Source: UBA830 sp038146925
Lineage (GTDB): Bacteria > Pseudomonadota > Alphaproteobacteria > MPNO01 > UBA830
Length of the DNA: 64,000 bases
Direction: 5' to 3'
Assembly (NCBI GenBank): GCA_038146925.1
Contig: JAYQSP010000006.1
Span: 1-64,000 of the forward strand
The position numbers and the translations under genes are program-made. The notes beneath the pieces were generated by a model, which saw only the letters and a list, made by a program, of their open reading frames with translations, ran no database searches and was not told the DNA's origin. Shown piece by piece: positions 9,526 through 17,610 of this stretch. Position 1 is the first letter of the stretch, and every line of letters starts with the position of its first letter.

Positions 9526-10047
9526 ATGAAATCAATCTTTTTAATTACCGTTGTTTGGGCTCTCTCACTGCCAACGCTAGCGGTGGCGACACCAGAAGCC
9601 TCCGCCGGGGAATCTTCTTCGATCAACCGTTTTGATGGAGTTTGGGACACTTACGGTGGAATTTTTTCGTGCAACTATGGAACTGCTGAGCCGAGCGTGT
9701 TGACGATCCGTAACGGGAAAGTCAGCGGTTATGTTGATACGACCGACGGTGGTAATAATAACCTGATCGGTGAGATTGATCAGTTTGGCCGCATGACCGC
9801 GTATCTCACCGGAATGTTCACGTTGATGGAATTTAAGGCAGCGGTGATTGGAAACGAGGGTTACGGGCCTGCAGAAGCACACGGTCCCAGTGTGATTTGC
9901 GACGGTGCATGGGCGCTAAAGCGTCGGGCGGATCCGTTGGTCGAGGGCGTTCATCGCACAGCAGACGGTGCATCAGCTCGTATTAGTGGGGATTTCGTCT
10001 CAAGAGCTAAGTCCTGGGGTGGATGGAAGAATTTTAGTATTGTATGA
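9526..10047 (+). CDS. Secreted protein of unknown function
   Basis: 173 residues with a clear Sec signal peptide (MKSIFLITVVWALSLPTLAVA, cut about residue 21). The mature part is glycine- and beta-rich (DGVWDTYGGIFSCNYG, KVSGYVDTTDGG, FGRMTAYLTG) and has two cysteines, in FSCNY and VICDG, which could form a disulfide in the periplasm. The central region, repeating phrases like RFDGVWD and GKVSG, resembles small secreted proteins that bind ligands, but I cannot name a family. It is the first gene to the right of the integration scar, about 210 bases from it, in AT-richer DNA. No operon partner is obvious; the next gene starts 130 bases on. Confidence 0.6.
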   Translation: MKSIFLITVVWALSLPTLAVATPEASAGESSSINRFDGVWDTYGGIFSCNYGTAEPSVLTIRNGKVSGYVDTTDGGNNNLIGEIDQFGRMTAYLTGMFTLMEFKAAVIGNEGYGPAEAHGPSVICDGAWALKRRADPLVEGVHRTADGASARISGDFVSRAKSWGGWKNFSIV

Positions 10048-10176
10048 AAAAGCTTCACCCGTAGTATCGAAATGGAGCGGAAAAACCCTAAGTTTTAGAT
10101 GATCTCCTCAACAGATATGCACGTACAACGAAAGACAGTTTTGGAAAATTACAGGTCCTTAGGGCCAAAAATTAAA

Positions 10177-10740
10177 ATGCATCTAGGAAAGTTTTTTGCC
10201 TTACTTGGTGTGGTGTGCTCTTGCGGATTCCTGTTCAAATCTGAAGAAGCATCAGGGCGTACTATGAGTGCGCATGATTTCAGCTTTACATCGATAGAGG
10301 GGGAACCACTGCCCCTATCTAGTTTTGAGGGGAAGGTCATACTTGTGGTTAATACCGCCTCCCAATGCGGCTTCACTAGTCAATACAGTGGTTTGGTTGA
10401 GATTTGGAAAAGATATAGAAACGAGGGGTTCGTCGTTTTAGCTGTGCCCTCTAATGATTTCGGAGGTCAAGAACCCGGGACACCAAATGAAATTAAAACC
10501 TTCTGCGAAGTTACATTTGGGGTAGACTTCCCGATGACCGACAAAGTGGCGGTATCCGGTAAGGACCCACATCCATTCTATCGATGGGCAAAAACAGAGT
10601 TGGGCGCTCGCGCAAGACCGCGCTGGAATTTTCACAAATACCTGGTTGGAAGAGACGGCAAGCTCATTGACTGGTTCAGTTCAGTCACATCGCCGAGCAG
10701 CAGTCGTCTCACAAAATCCATTGAACGAGCTCTAAGATAG
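10177..10740 (+). CDS. Glutathione peroxidase family protein (thiol peroxidase), probably exported
   Basis: Reduces hydrogen and organic peroxides with thioredoxin or glutathione. The catalytic triad is visible: Cys64 in NTASQCGFT, Gln98 in NDFGGQEP and Trp150-Asn151 in RWNFHKYLV. The mature domain is about 155 residues, normal for bacterial Gpx. ATG 10177 was chosen because it gives an N-terminal hydrophobic stretch (FFALLGVVCSCGFLF) like a signal or lipoprotein leader. The frame itself is open from ATG 10099, and a leaderless form could begin at ATG 10264 (MSAHDFSF). It is a Cys, not selenocysteine, enzyme. It sits with other flavin/oxidative-stress genes, which fits a photo-oxidative role, but no shared promoter was established. 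Confidence 0.85.
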   Translation: MHLGKFFALLGVVCSCGFLFKSEEASGRTMSAHDFSFTSIEGEPLPLSSFEGKVILVVNTASQCGFTSQYSGLVEIWKRYRNEGFVVLAVPSNDFGGQEPGTPNEIKTFCEVTFGVDFPMTDKVAVSGKDPHPFYRWAKTELGARARPRWNFHKYLVGRDGKLIDWFSSVTSPSSSRLTKSIERALR

Positions 10741-10783
10741 AAAGAGTGTGATCTTCTTCATCATGCCGGGAACAGGGCGCGAT

Positions 10784-11356
10784 CTACGGTCCGAGCCATT
10801 GGCAAAACAATGTTCCGTCGGCCGACCATCGAAAACCGGCTCTTTCATGCCCCTTAGCCGAGAGTTTTAACCACTCCAAATATTTTATCGACCCTTCGAC
10901 GACACCGAAATTAGCGTACCCGTTTTCCATGTTTGCCTCTTCGAGCGAGAGCGAGGCCGGTGGCGTCGAGACGCCGGAGCCAGGTGATATGGGTGTTGCG
11001 TAACAAACCTTGCTCATCGGCTGACTCAGTGCCCAAGCATCGGCGGCGACTTCGTCTCGATTGTGAAGGCATGCAGTGGTTTCGAGGCGAATCTGAACCT
11101 TTTTCGTTTCATCGTAAAATAGAAGGGCTAAAGAAGGATTGGCCGTCAACTCCGCGTATTTTCTCGCACGTATGTCCGTGTGAAACCTGACTGTCTTGTT
11201 CTTCTGATCTACGCCCCGAAGCACTACTGTTCGGATGCTGGGTGTAAAATCTTCGGTAATAGATGCCACGGCTGGGGTATGGAACGGCTTTCTTCTGTTA
11301 GTTACACCTTCTTCAAGGAGGCCCCACGCCACTGCCAAAACTGTGTCCAGGCTCAT
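10784..11356 (-). CDS. Pyridoxamine-phosphate-oxidase-like FMN-binding protein
   Basis: 190 residues of the split-barrel flavoprotein fold. Diagnostic pieces are PSIRTVVLRGVDQ, VRFHTDIRARKYAEL and ALLFYDETKKVQIRLETTA, which form the FMN-phosphate and ring-binding strands of PNPOx. The C-terminal half diverges from true PdxH (WLKLSAKGHERAGF in place of the PLP-binding end), as in the Alr4036-like branch often found beside photolyase and oxidative-stress genes. ATG 11356 is preferred over TTG 11359. Likely a cytoplasmic flavin-dependent oxidase or flavin reservoir; the substrate is unknown. It is convergent with the glutathione peroxidase gene, 43 bases away. Confidence 0.75.
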   Translation of the reverse strand: MSLDTVLAVAWGLLEEGVTNRRKPFHTPAVASITEDFTPSIRTVVLRGVDQKNKTVRFHTDIRARKYAELTANPSLALLFYDETKKVQIRLETTACLHNRDEVAADAWALSQPMSKVCYATPISPGSGVSTPPASLSLEEANMENGYANFGVVEGSIKYLEWLKLSAKGHERAGFRWSADGTLFCQWLGP

Positions 11357-11548
11357 CAATGAAAGTGCCTACGGAGAAAAAATACACCTCGAGGAGGGGG
11401 TGTTTTGCCCAGTATGTTTGGGGAGTCGGTGATTGCGAACTTTCAAACCTTCCGCTCCTGATTTTTCTTTACTGAGAGGTTACCACCGCGCCATGTCTGT
11501 GGCCTTGGGACACAAAAAGAACCGCTCCAATGATTTTTAACTTGGCAG

Positions 11549-12010
11549 CTACCCTACGTATTTTGTGAATTTTTTTAAGAAACGGACCGCCTCAGCCTCA
11601 TCGTTCGCTAAAAGAGACAAGATATCCTCCCGCCCGATCATACTAGCGGACCCGGTAATACGGGTAAGTTCATCGAGGGTTGATTGGAGAAAGCCCATCG
11701 ACCACTTGGTAAAAATGCGCTCTTGACCGCTGTATTCTCCCAAAATAGCGACCTCTTGGTGCCGCGTGTCGTCACATATTGTTTCAAACAATTTATGTAC
11801 TTCGCTGCTGGGACCCTCCAATACTTGGATAAATACACCATTCGCGAATACCAACAGTCCGGTAATGTCTCGTGAAGGATTATTTTCCCGGGATACACGT
11901 AAAATACTGTCCAACTCCTCCTGTTTCAGCTCTGGCTTTGCGTTGGAGAGGTAAAGTAGTTGGATAAAATCTTTTGGCATTAGTCTGTAGATAATGTTTT
12001 CAGGCGGCAT
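11549..12010 (-). CDS. BLUF-domain blue-light photoreceptor
   Basis: A short BLUF protein (153 residues) that binds FAD and senses blue light. The four key residues fall at exactly the spacing of the AppA BLUF domain: Tyr20 (LLYLS), Asn44 (ENNPSRD), Gln62 (GVFIQVLEG) and Trp103 (TKWSMGF), with Met105 following. After the roughly 95-residue domain there is only a C-terminal helical cap (about 108-153) and no output domain, so signalling must go through partner binding. ATG 12010 gives ten residues before the domain; ATG 11980 would start right at it. It lies among genes for peroxide and flavin chemistry, consistent with control of a light-stress response. Confidence 0.92.
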   Translation of the reverse strand: MPPENIIYRLMPKDFIQLLYLSNAKPELKQEELDSILRVSRENNPSRDITGLLVFANGVFIQVLEGPSSEVHKLFETICDDTRHQEVAILGEYSGQERIFTKWSMGFLQSTLDELTRITGSASMIGREDILSLLANDEAEAVRFLKKFTKYVG

Positions 12011-12359
12011 CTAACCGGTGCACAGTCAGAATATTATATAGTTATTCTTATGACCCGGTTCAACAAAAAGGCCAGCTAAAAGATGTTTTCTAGCGACGTC
12101 CGCGCGCAACATTCTGGGCAGATTCTCTCGTGCACCTCGCTAAACCGGACACTTCTAAAAATATTTAACTATGTTGATTTGAATAAGGGTGTGTCTGTGA
12201 TCTTCGGGCGATGTTCAAGCAACCGGCTTCAGTGTCCTAATTTTGTACAATGTGCTTTTAATCTGTAACAGCAAAGTAAAACAATGTGGTTAAGCGCATC
12301 AGTTTTTCTAAATTTACTTACCCAACGGCCCTCCGTTTACTTGACGCAGATAGAGACCT
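12011..12359. other. AT-rich intergenic region between divergent genes
   Basis: About 350 bases between the BLUF gene (minus) and the unknown 122-residue protein (plus). It is AT-rich with runs such as TATATAATATT near 12035 that could serve as a promoter for the BLUF gene. A 61-codon frame at 12083-12268 has no convincing composition or ribosome site and was not called. No RNA gene is apparent. Confidence 0.35.
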
Positions 12360-12728
12360 ATGTACGAGGAGATGCCCATTAAACCTGTATTCCCAATTCC
12401 AATCGATGCAATCCCTATCACCCGCACACAGCGACAAGCTCAGTTATTAGGGGACAGGGAGGTTGCACTTGAAATCGGTTGGACCAATGTCGATGACATT
12501 GGCCGCGTTGTTGTTGCCGTTTCTAAACGGGACGATGAGAACGCCCAAAAACTGCAGGAATTGTTTTACCTAACGAAAAACAGAGAACATTGGTTTTTCC
12601 AAGACTTAATGGCGGGAAGCGATCCGATACGGGCAGAACAGAAAAAAGTTAAGAGCTATCTACTAGAGAATTATAATTTAGATATCGAATGGGATGGCAG
12701 GTTCTGGGAGGGCGAACTCCCATACTGA
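12360..12728 (+). CDS. Small cytoplasmic protein of unknown function
   Basis: 122 residues, soluble, no signal peptide or membrane span. The sequence is coding-like: an N-terminal proline-rich extension (PVFPIPIDAIPITRTQRQAQ), a middle beta-like segment (VALEIGWTNVDDIGRVVVAVSK), then charged helices (DDENAQKLQELFYLT, EQKKVKSYLLENY) and an aromatic tail (WDGRFWEGELPY). Start is ATG 12360; ATG 12372 is an alternative but has its purine-rich site too close. I do not recognise a family. It is isolated in the AT-rich islet, with 190 bases of apparently empty DNA behind it. Confidence 0.5.
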   Translation: MYEEMPIKPVFPIPIDAIPITRTQRQAQLLGDREVALEIGWTNVDDIGRVVVAVSKRDDENAQKLQELFYLTKNREHWFFQDLMAGSDPIRAEQKKVKSYLLENYNLDIEWDGRFWEGELPY

Positions 12729-12919
12729 AAACGTGCTTCATCGAGATTTAGCGGTGTCCGCGCCATGAGGTGGCCGCCTAGCTTAGATAACGGGGACTCA
12801 ATTTAGTTGGACACCGGAATATCGTCCGCAGTGAGTGCGCAAAATAGAGGATTTGGATCGACTACCAAAAGGGGTATCGGACGCCGTCTATTCGTTTGCT
12901 TATCGCCGCTCAAACACTG

Positions 12920-13888
12920 TCAATCACGAGACAGTGACAGGCGTGCATCTTTTTTCTTAATGATTGCATGAGCGAGCGCCTGGCCCGATTTCCACGCTGA
13001 CTCTACCCTCGGCCCTAAACACCAATCCCCTCCGAGAAACAGGCTGCTCGTAGCGTCGTTTAAATAGGGTTCACCGAGAGGGGTTGCGACGTTGGCATAT
13101 TTCCAGCGATGGACTTCTAGATACCTCGCCGCTTCGGGATGCACGCCGATCTCGCCACACAACATCGATAACAGGCTTTTCTCTATCTCTTCCGTGGGAG
13201 CGTCTATTCTGTCTTCACTCCACGAAGTAGACGCCTGTGCAACCCAGCAATCAGCCCCGGTTCGACCAGGTTTAGAGCTGTTTTTAGCAATCCATGCCAA
13301 ATTCCCTTCAGTTTTACTGATGTTATGCAAATCGCATCCATAAGCCCCGGTAAAGGCTGCCATAAGTGTAATGCAGGGAGACATCTTCACCACCGACAGG
13401 CGTTCCGAAAGTGGATGATCTACACCGATCAGGTCGGGGATCTGCGGTGCCGGAGCGGTAATGACGACATTTCTCGCTCGGATCACATCTACGTTTGTAT
13501 AGATTGACCAAAAGTCCTGATCTTGAATGATCCGTTCAACATTGATGGCCTGACGAATGTGTAGGCCCTCTCCTAATTTGGCTGGGAAACTGCTCATTCT
13601 CGGGGTGCCGACAAAACGTTGGTCTCCCGAACCGTCTTCCCATTCAGAGACCACCAGGGCGCGTCGGGCTTCCTGTATCACTGCTTGAAAGTCTGCATCT
13701 TTAGCTTTTATGAACTGTGCACCGTGATCAAATTCAAATCCAGCAGAGGTCACGCGGGTCGCCATTCTCCCACCGATACTTCTCCCCCTGTCCAAGATCG
13801 TGGCCTCAACATTTTTTGCTGCGAGCCCGGTCCCACAACTGAGACCCGCAATCCCCGATCCGATGATGATTGTGTCAGTGTCTAGCAC
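12920..13888 (-). CDS. FAD-dependent amine-oxidase-like (renalase-type) oxidoreductase
   Basis: 322 residues with a Rossmann dinucleotide motif at the very N-terminus (TIIIGSGIAGLSCGTGLA), followed by DRGRSIGGRMATR and DHGAQFIKA, the second flavin-contact segment of the renalase/amine-oxidase group. The C-terminal FAD motif FLGGDWCLGPRVESAWKSGQALA is intact. Expected length for this family. It probably oxidises a small reduced substrate such as a dihydro-pyridine nucleotide isomer; that is known for renalase and only inferred here. GTG start at 13888, with CTCCT-rich DNA upstream. A 7-bp inverted repeat (12915-12936) spans its stop codon but lacks a T-tract. Such genes recur in photo-oxidative stress loci. 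Confidence 0.8.
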   Translation of the reverse strand: MLDTDTIIIGSGIAGLSCGTGLAAKNVEATILDRGRSIGGRMATRVTSAGFEFDHGAQFIKAKDADFQAVIQEARRALVVSEWEDGSGDQRFVGTPRMSSFPAKLGEGLHIRQAINVERIIQDQDFWSIYTNVDVIRARNVVITAPAPQIPDLIGVDHPLSERLSVVKMSPCITLMAAFTGAYGCDLHNISKTEGNLAWIAKNSSKPGRTGADCWVAQASTSWSEDRIDAPTEEIEKSLLSMLCGEIGVHPEAARYLEVHRWKYANVATPLGEPYLNDATSSLFLGGDWCLGPRVESAWKSGQALAHAIIKKKDARLSLSRD

Positions 13889-14021
13889 GATAAAACGCGC
13901 GTCCCTTTCCCGGCTTTGTGAGCAAAGGCGCTTTTAGGAGGATGGCTATGTAAAAATGGTATTACTATTGACGCGGGGTCGAGGCGAAGGTTTTGCGTCG
14001 ACTAAGAGTTGACCGCTTATC

Positions 14022-14162
14022 TCAGACGAACCCTTGAGTATCCGTGTTCTTGATTTGGGTGTCCTCCAGTTTCCGCAAAAACTCTGCCCTTGAGAAACCG
14101 AGAAACTGGTCGTTACGAGGGTCAACAAAAGAGGCAATTTTTTTCAACAGGGGTTTCATCAT
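14022..14162 (-). CDS. 46-residue basic ORF, possibly the shifted end of the neighbour
   Basis: ATG 14162 opens a 46-codon frame with coding-like content (KKIASFVDPRNDQFLGFSRA). It overlaps the 66-codon ORF at 14122-14322 in another frame by about 40 bases. Joining the two by a one-base shift near 14155 would give a single roughly 100-residue protein, so this may be one gene broken by a frameshift rather than two small genes. No family recognised. Confidence 0.3.
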   Translation of the reverse strand: MMKPLLKKIASFVDPRNDQFLGFSRAEFLRKLEDTQIKNTDTQGFV

Positions 14163-14322
14163 TTGGACCTTTTTTCATGCTTAAACGGGATGTCTTGATC
14201 TCGACCCTCGATAATTTTCGGGCGTTCATTTTGGTGAACTCGAGGTTAAACCGATGATTGACGTAGGGAGCGTCGTAGATATGCTCGACTAACTGCGGTC
14301 GGTAGGGATTGAGGAGCGCCAC
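14122..14322 (-). CDS. 66-residue ORF of unknown function, perhaps a frameshifted gene's first half
   Basis: GTG start at 14322; an in-frame TGA lies nine bases further upstream. The peptide (NPYRPQLVEHIYDAPYVNHR, then FTKMNARKLSRVEIKTSRL) is balanced and looks coding, but it ends in an unnatural tail (VEKNCLFC) just where the overlapping 46-residue frame picks up (MMKPLLKKIASF). This suggests a single-base lesion near 14150. It lies 20 bases downstream of the stop of the gene at 14345 on the same strand, so it could be in its operon. Function unknown. Confidence 0.35.
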   Translation of the reverse strand: MALLNPYRPQLVEHIYDAPYVNHRFNLEFTKMNARKLSRVEIKTSRLSMKKGPNDETPVEKNCLFC

Positions 14323-14344
14323 CGTCAGCCAAATTCACGGAGTG

Positions 14345-14830
14345 TCACTCAATCGATACGATTAACTTTATTGTTTCCTGACGGATGCGGTCGGCACCTG
14401 CATCTACCTCTCCCGACAAAGACCAACGCTTCATGCCAGACAGCACCGAAGTCGGTCGCCGCTCCCGTGTGAAGGGTAGTAAATTTCCTACCACTCGCTC
14501 ACTCAAAACATTTTTAAGTGCCCACTCTAACCTCTCAAACGTAGTGGGCGGATGGAGTACGTGAACATTGGTAAAGCCCGCGTAGGGTTCTCTGAAACGG
14601 GAGAAAAAAAAGAGCAGTAATTCTGCGTCAGCTAGGGCACCACTGATTTCCTCTGGGTTCGACGCGGGAGATTTCAGGGCGCGATTAAAAGCTAGCTGCC
14701 ATAGTCTGAAAACGCTCTGTTGGGCGGGGATGAAATCAGAGACAGTGTGATTGGCAAACTGTGAGAAAAACTCGACTGCATCTGGGCGCGATTGCTGAAC
14801 ATTGTAGTCGGCGGGAATTTTGTAACGCAT
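14345..14830 (-). CDS. Cytoplasmic protein of unknown function
   Basis: 161 residues if started at ATG 14830 (MRYKIPADYNVQQ). The open frame runs back to 14980, but that would overlap the divergent VOC gene, and the extra residues look non-coding. The protein is helical, with aromatic clusters (DAVEFFSQFANHTVSDFIPA, LLFFFSRFREPYAGF) and a C-terminal part with TFERLEWALKNVL. No signal peptide, no membrane helix and no motif that I can assign. Divergent from the VOC gene with a 130-base shared promoter region. It could form a transcription unit with the short ORFs after it. Confidence 0.5.
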   Translation of the reverse strand: MRYKIPADYNVQQSRPDAVEFFSQFANHTVSDFIPAQQSVFRLWQLAFNRALKSPASNPEEISGALADAELLLFFFSRFREPYAGFTNVHVLHPPTTFERLEWALKNVLSERVVGNLLPFTRERRPTSVLSGMKRWSLSGEVDAGADRIRQETIKLIVSIE

Positions 14831-14960
14831 GTAAATTTTACGCTTTGTGACTATCTTTAGATTACGCCGACGACCCAAATTTTCCCTTATGTCGGTAAAT
14901 ACGGTTCGGTATTGTGATCTAACACAACCAGAGGACCCCACCGCAGAAAGGACTACGAAA

Positions 14961-15344
14961 ATGCTAGCCCATCTTGTCATCGGTTCGAATGATGTTGAGG
15001 CTTCGAAACGATTTTACGATCCGGTTTTGAACACTCTTGGCGTTCCTGCCGGTGACTACAACGCCGAGCGACAACGTTTATACTATCGAACGCCTGGGCT
15101 AACTTTGATCGTGACAAAACCGTTGAATGGGGATCCCGCCACAGTTGGTAACGGGAGTACGATCGGCTTTTCGTGCGAGAATCCGGAGCAGGCTCTGTTG
15201 TTCCACGATACAGCGGTTGCTAATGGCGGTCAGAGCATCGAGGACCCGCCAGGATGGAGGGAGCCTGCGCCTAACAAAAAAATTTACCTGGCATATGTGA
15301 GTGATCCTTCCGGACATAAACTGTGCGCGATCTGCCAAGGCTAA
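14961..15344 (+). CDS. VOC-family (glyoxalase/dioxygenase-fold) protein
   Basis: 127 residues, one vicinal-oxygen-chelate domain. It begins MLAHLVIGSNDVEASKRFYD, the first beta-alpha-beta unit with a metal-ligand His at position 4, and ends KIYLAYVSDPSGHKLCAI, the usual DPxGH/N finish. The order and length match the bacterial VOC proteins annotated as glyoxalase or lactoylglutathione-lyase-like; real substrates vary widely and cannot be read from sequence. GAAAGGAC lies 8-14 bases before ATG 14961. It is a monocistronic unit as far as I can see, divergent from the unknown gene at 14345-14830. Confidence 0.8.
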   Translation: MLAHLVIGSNDVEASKRFYDPVLNTLGVPAGDYNAERQRLYYRTPGLTLIVTKPLNGDPATVGNGSTIGFSCENPEQALLFHDTAVANGGQSIEDPPGWREPAPNKKIYLAYVSDPSGHKLCAICQG

Positions 15345-15806
15345 CTCGTCAAATTTATCATCGGGCGGACGAAGCTCTTATCTCGAAATGGCGTCGTCGT
15401 CGCACGAAGATAATTTTCTGCCGATTAACTGAGGTTTGCGACCCCCGGAAGAGTTACCAATTGATAACGATCAAAGTAAGTGAAATGTACTGTAAGGGTA
15501 GCAGGTTCTATCGTCACGTTCTTCCGGTCCACGAGCGGACACAGCATTTATATTGCACAATTTAAATCTGACTTCTGATCACTCTGTTCCGGGTTGAAGA
15601 CACAGTTTATAACCGTTTATTTTCAGCGGTTAAGCGCGGTGATCTTAGACAATAGATGAGGTAGTTTTCACCCAAAATGAACGATGCTCGTTACTGCTTC
15701 TAAGATACGTGAACATCAGTGCCAGTGTTGTCTGGCGAGTTTTTTTGTGGACGCCGTTACCTTAGAATCGATTGCGTTGATACGCTGAAATACAGGCCCG
15801 CGATAC
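15345..15806. other. Intergenic region without recognisable genes
   Basis: About 460 bases between the VOC gene (plus) and the CIA30 gene (minus), convergently flanked. An 80-codon frame at 15323-15565 starts inside the VOC gene and has no family features. A weak hairpin (AACCG...CGGTT, 15612-15632) may help end transcription. Nothing else stands out. Confidence 0.3.
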
Positions 15807-16385
15807 CTAGAAAAAGCTGATATTCCTAACATCAATTTCTGCTTCATGGTCCCTACCAAAAGCCACGATGCCAATCGATTTAATATTTTCTGGATCGATG
15901 GTTTTTCGGAGGAGAATACCTGAGGGACGAAATTCGTTTAACAGCATTGTCGTCTCCGACCAATCTTCATTGGCCATGAAGCTCTTCTGGTAATATTGCC
16001 AAGGCAAGAAGGTGCCTTTGGTGCGAATATGAACGAAATATGTCTGACCGTTACCTCTCAAAGAGAGCTTCAATCCCTTGGTTTTAGCCGGCAGACCGTT
16101 AATGATCGACCTACGAAATTGAATAAACCCGCCATTATTTTCTGTACTTACCTTTCCGACCATTCGTGCGAAATTCGCCTTATCGTCAAGGCTAAAAAAC
16201 AATTGTCCGCTTGAAATTCCCCCCATCACCGTGTCGGCAATAAACTCCCATCTGTCCTCGGGTTTGTTTTTAAAATCATCCAGTAATTTTGGCTCTGCCA
16301 TGGCGTTTTGCGACAGTATCAGTAAAAAACTTGCAAAGCAGATCTCGACATACTTCCGCACCTTTGATGTCAGTCTGAGTGTCAT
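15807..16385 (-). CDS. CIA30-family protein, exported
   Basis: 192 residues with a Sec signal (ASFLLILSQNAMA, cut about residue 30), then a CIA30 domain, the galactose-binding-like fold named after complex I intermediate-associated protein 30. Visible family signatures are DTVMGGISSGQLFF, GGFIQFRRSI, LSLRGNGQTYFVHIRT, LPWQYYQKSF and the C-terminal KSIGIVAFGRDHEAEIDVRN. In bacteria the role of exported CIA30 proteins is not settled; binding of a sugar or other ligand is likely from the fold. Start ATG 16385. It is the last gene of the AT-rich islet before the compositional change. Confidence 0.85.
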   Translation of the reverse strand: MTLRLTSKVRKYVEICFASFLLILSQNAMAEPKLLDDFKNKPEDRWEFIADTVMGGISSGQLFFSLDDKANFARMVGKVSTENNGGFIQFRRSIINGLPAKTKGLKLSLRGNGQTYFVHIRTKGTFLPWQYYQKSFMANEDWSETTMLLNEFRPSGILLRKTIDPENIKSIGIVAFGRDHEAEIDVRNISFF

Positions 16386-16510
16386 ACGTTAAACTCAATA
16401 ATTAACGTCCGTCTTGAAACATTGTTATAGACGGCTCGTCCCGTCCGAGCAAACTGACATGAGCCTATTTTTTGTGTAACTATCTAAAACAAAATGTTTA
16501 TTAGTGGTCT

Positions 16511-16621
16511 TTAAGTTCCAGGCGTTTTGTGCGCACCATCTTTCGGCACTTCAACGCTGGTTACACGGCTGCCGATACGGATTGCGCTGCCAATTTCAAT
16601 CACCTCCACAGTAATTTGCAT
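16511..16621 (-). pseudogene. Possible C-terminal remnant of a lost gene
   Basis: A short minus-strand frame reads MQITVEVIEIGSAIRIG followed by SRVTSVEVPKDGAHKTPGT and a TAA. The strand-like pattern and the natural-looking C-terminus suggest coding origin, perhaps the end of a beta-rich (hot-dog or barrel) protein. The frame stays open upstream but runs into the signal peptide of the next, divergent gene, so the N-terminal part is gone. It lies exactly at the change from AT-rich to GC-rich DNA, so it may have been cut by the recombination that made this boundary. Confidence 0.3.
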
Positions 16622-16678
16622 GCGCGAACGCGTATATTCTGAGTTGACCCCACGGCAGTTAATCTCCAACTTTCTAAT

Positions 16679-17575
16679 ATGAAACGCTTTTTTGCGATGG
16701 CGGTGGTCGGGATCGGCGCGCTGGGGATCGGTGCGATAGCGGCCTCGCCATCCCTTGCATCCCAAGCGGAGCTGCAACGAGCACTTGCCGAACTTCGCGC
16801 GAGCGACGCTGAATGGCGCCGGGAGAGCGGATTATACCGGGCGCAGAGACAGTCGGGGCAGATCAAAGGACTGGAGGCGGCGGAATACGCGGAGTTTGTC
16901 GCCATCCTTCAGCGGCAAAAACTGGAAAACTGCGAGAATGTCCGGCGTATCGGGGGTAACGAAGCGCTCGAAGGCACGGATTGCCTGACATTGGCTGTGG
17001 CTAATCCGAGGCAGGAGCAGCATGAAGCGCTTCCCGAACCCGTTCCGACGGATGCGGAGAAAGCCGGCTCCCTGGAGGAACAACTCAGAACGATCGAAGC
17101 GGAGCTGGACAAGGATCTCGCCGGAGCACAACAGCGCGGCAGGGAAAAAGCGGCAGCGCGCGTGGCGAAGCTGCCGCAGCGAGACGGCGGCACAGAGGTC
17201 CGATCGGAGAATCCTGGGGACGGCCAGGGAACGGACAGGACGCCCGCGTCGCCGAAATGGAGCGATCCGGGACCTGAAAAGAACGGCGACGCAGCTCGGA
17301 CAGGTAGCGAAACAGACGCTGGAAGATCCCTTAATACAGAGACGTCCGATGAGAAACCCGGACAGCAGCGGTCAGGGAGCCGCTATCCGGGCGCGGGTAC
17401 GTCAGGTGAAGACAAAGAGAAATCGGCAAAGGTCGACAATGCAGCTGGCGAAAGTGGGGACGATGACGATGTCGTGCTGCGACAGATACGGGACGCGGCG
17501 GAAAAGGAAACCGACCCCGTTCTGAAAGAGAAACTTTGGGAAGAATACCGAAAAATGAAAGCAGCGCGCGGTTGA
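16679..17575 (+). CDS. Exported coiled-coil protein, first gene of the VWA/ExbB operon
   Basis: 298 residues. A signal peptide or N-terminal anchor (MAVVGIGALGIGAIAASPSLA) precedes helical segments rich in Ala, Glu and Arg (ELQRALAELRASDAEWRRES, SLEEQLRTIEAELDKDLAGA). A long low-complexity hydrophilic linker (about 165-260, Gly/Ser/Asp/Glu) ends in a second helix with VLRQIRDAAEKETDPVLKEK. Two cysteines (ENCENVRR, GTDCLTL) could form a disulfide. No known domain. It begins the run of eight same-strand genes ending at 26073; the gap to the next is 35 bases. Most likely a periplasmic accessory of that system. Confidence 0.6.
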   Translation: MKRFFAMAVVGIGALGIGAIAASPSLASQAELQRALAELRASDAEWRRESGLYRAQRQSGQIKGLEAAEYAEFVAILQRQKLENCENVRRIGGNEALEGTDCLTLAVANPRQEQHEALPEPVPTDAEKAGSLEEQLRTIEAELDKDLAGAQQRGREKAAARVAKLPQRDGGTEVRSENPGDGQGTDRTPASPKWSDPGPEKNGDAARTGSETDAGRSLNTETSDEKPGQQRSGSRYPGAGTSGEDKEKSAKVDNAAGESGDDDDVVLRQIRDAAEKETDPVLKEKLWEEYRKMKAARG

Positions 17576-17610
17576 TGCGCTTCCGGTAACACGCTGGCGA
17601 GGTAAATATT

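Noticed and set aside
12915..12936. Perfect 7-bp inverted repeat at the end of the FAD oxidoreductase gene
   Set aside because: It spans the stop codon and lacks a T-tract on the gene's strand, so I do not call it a terminator.
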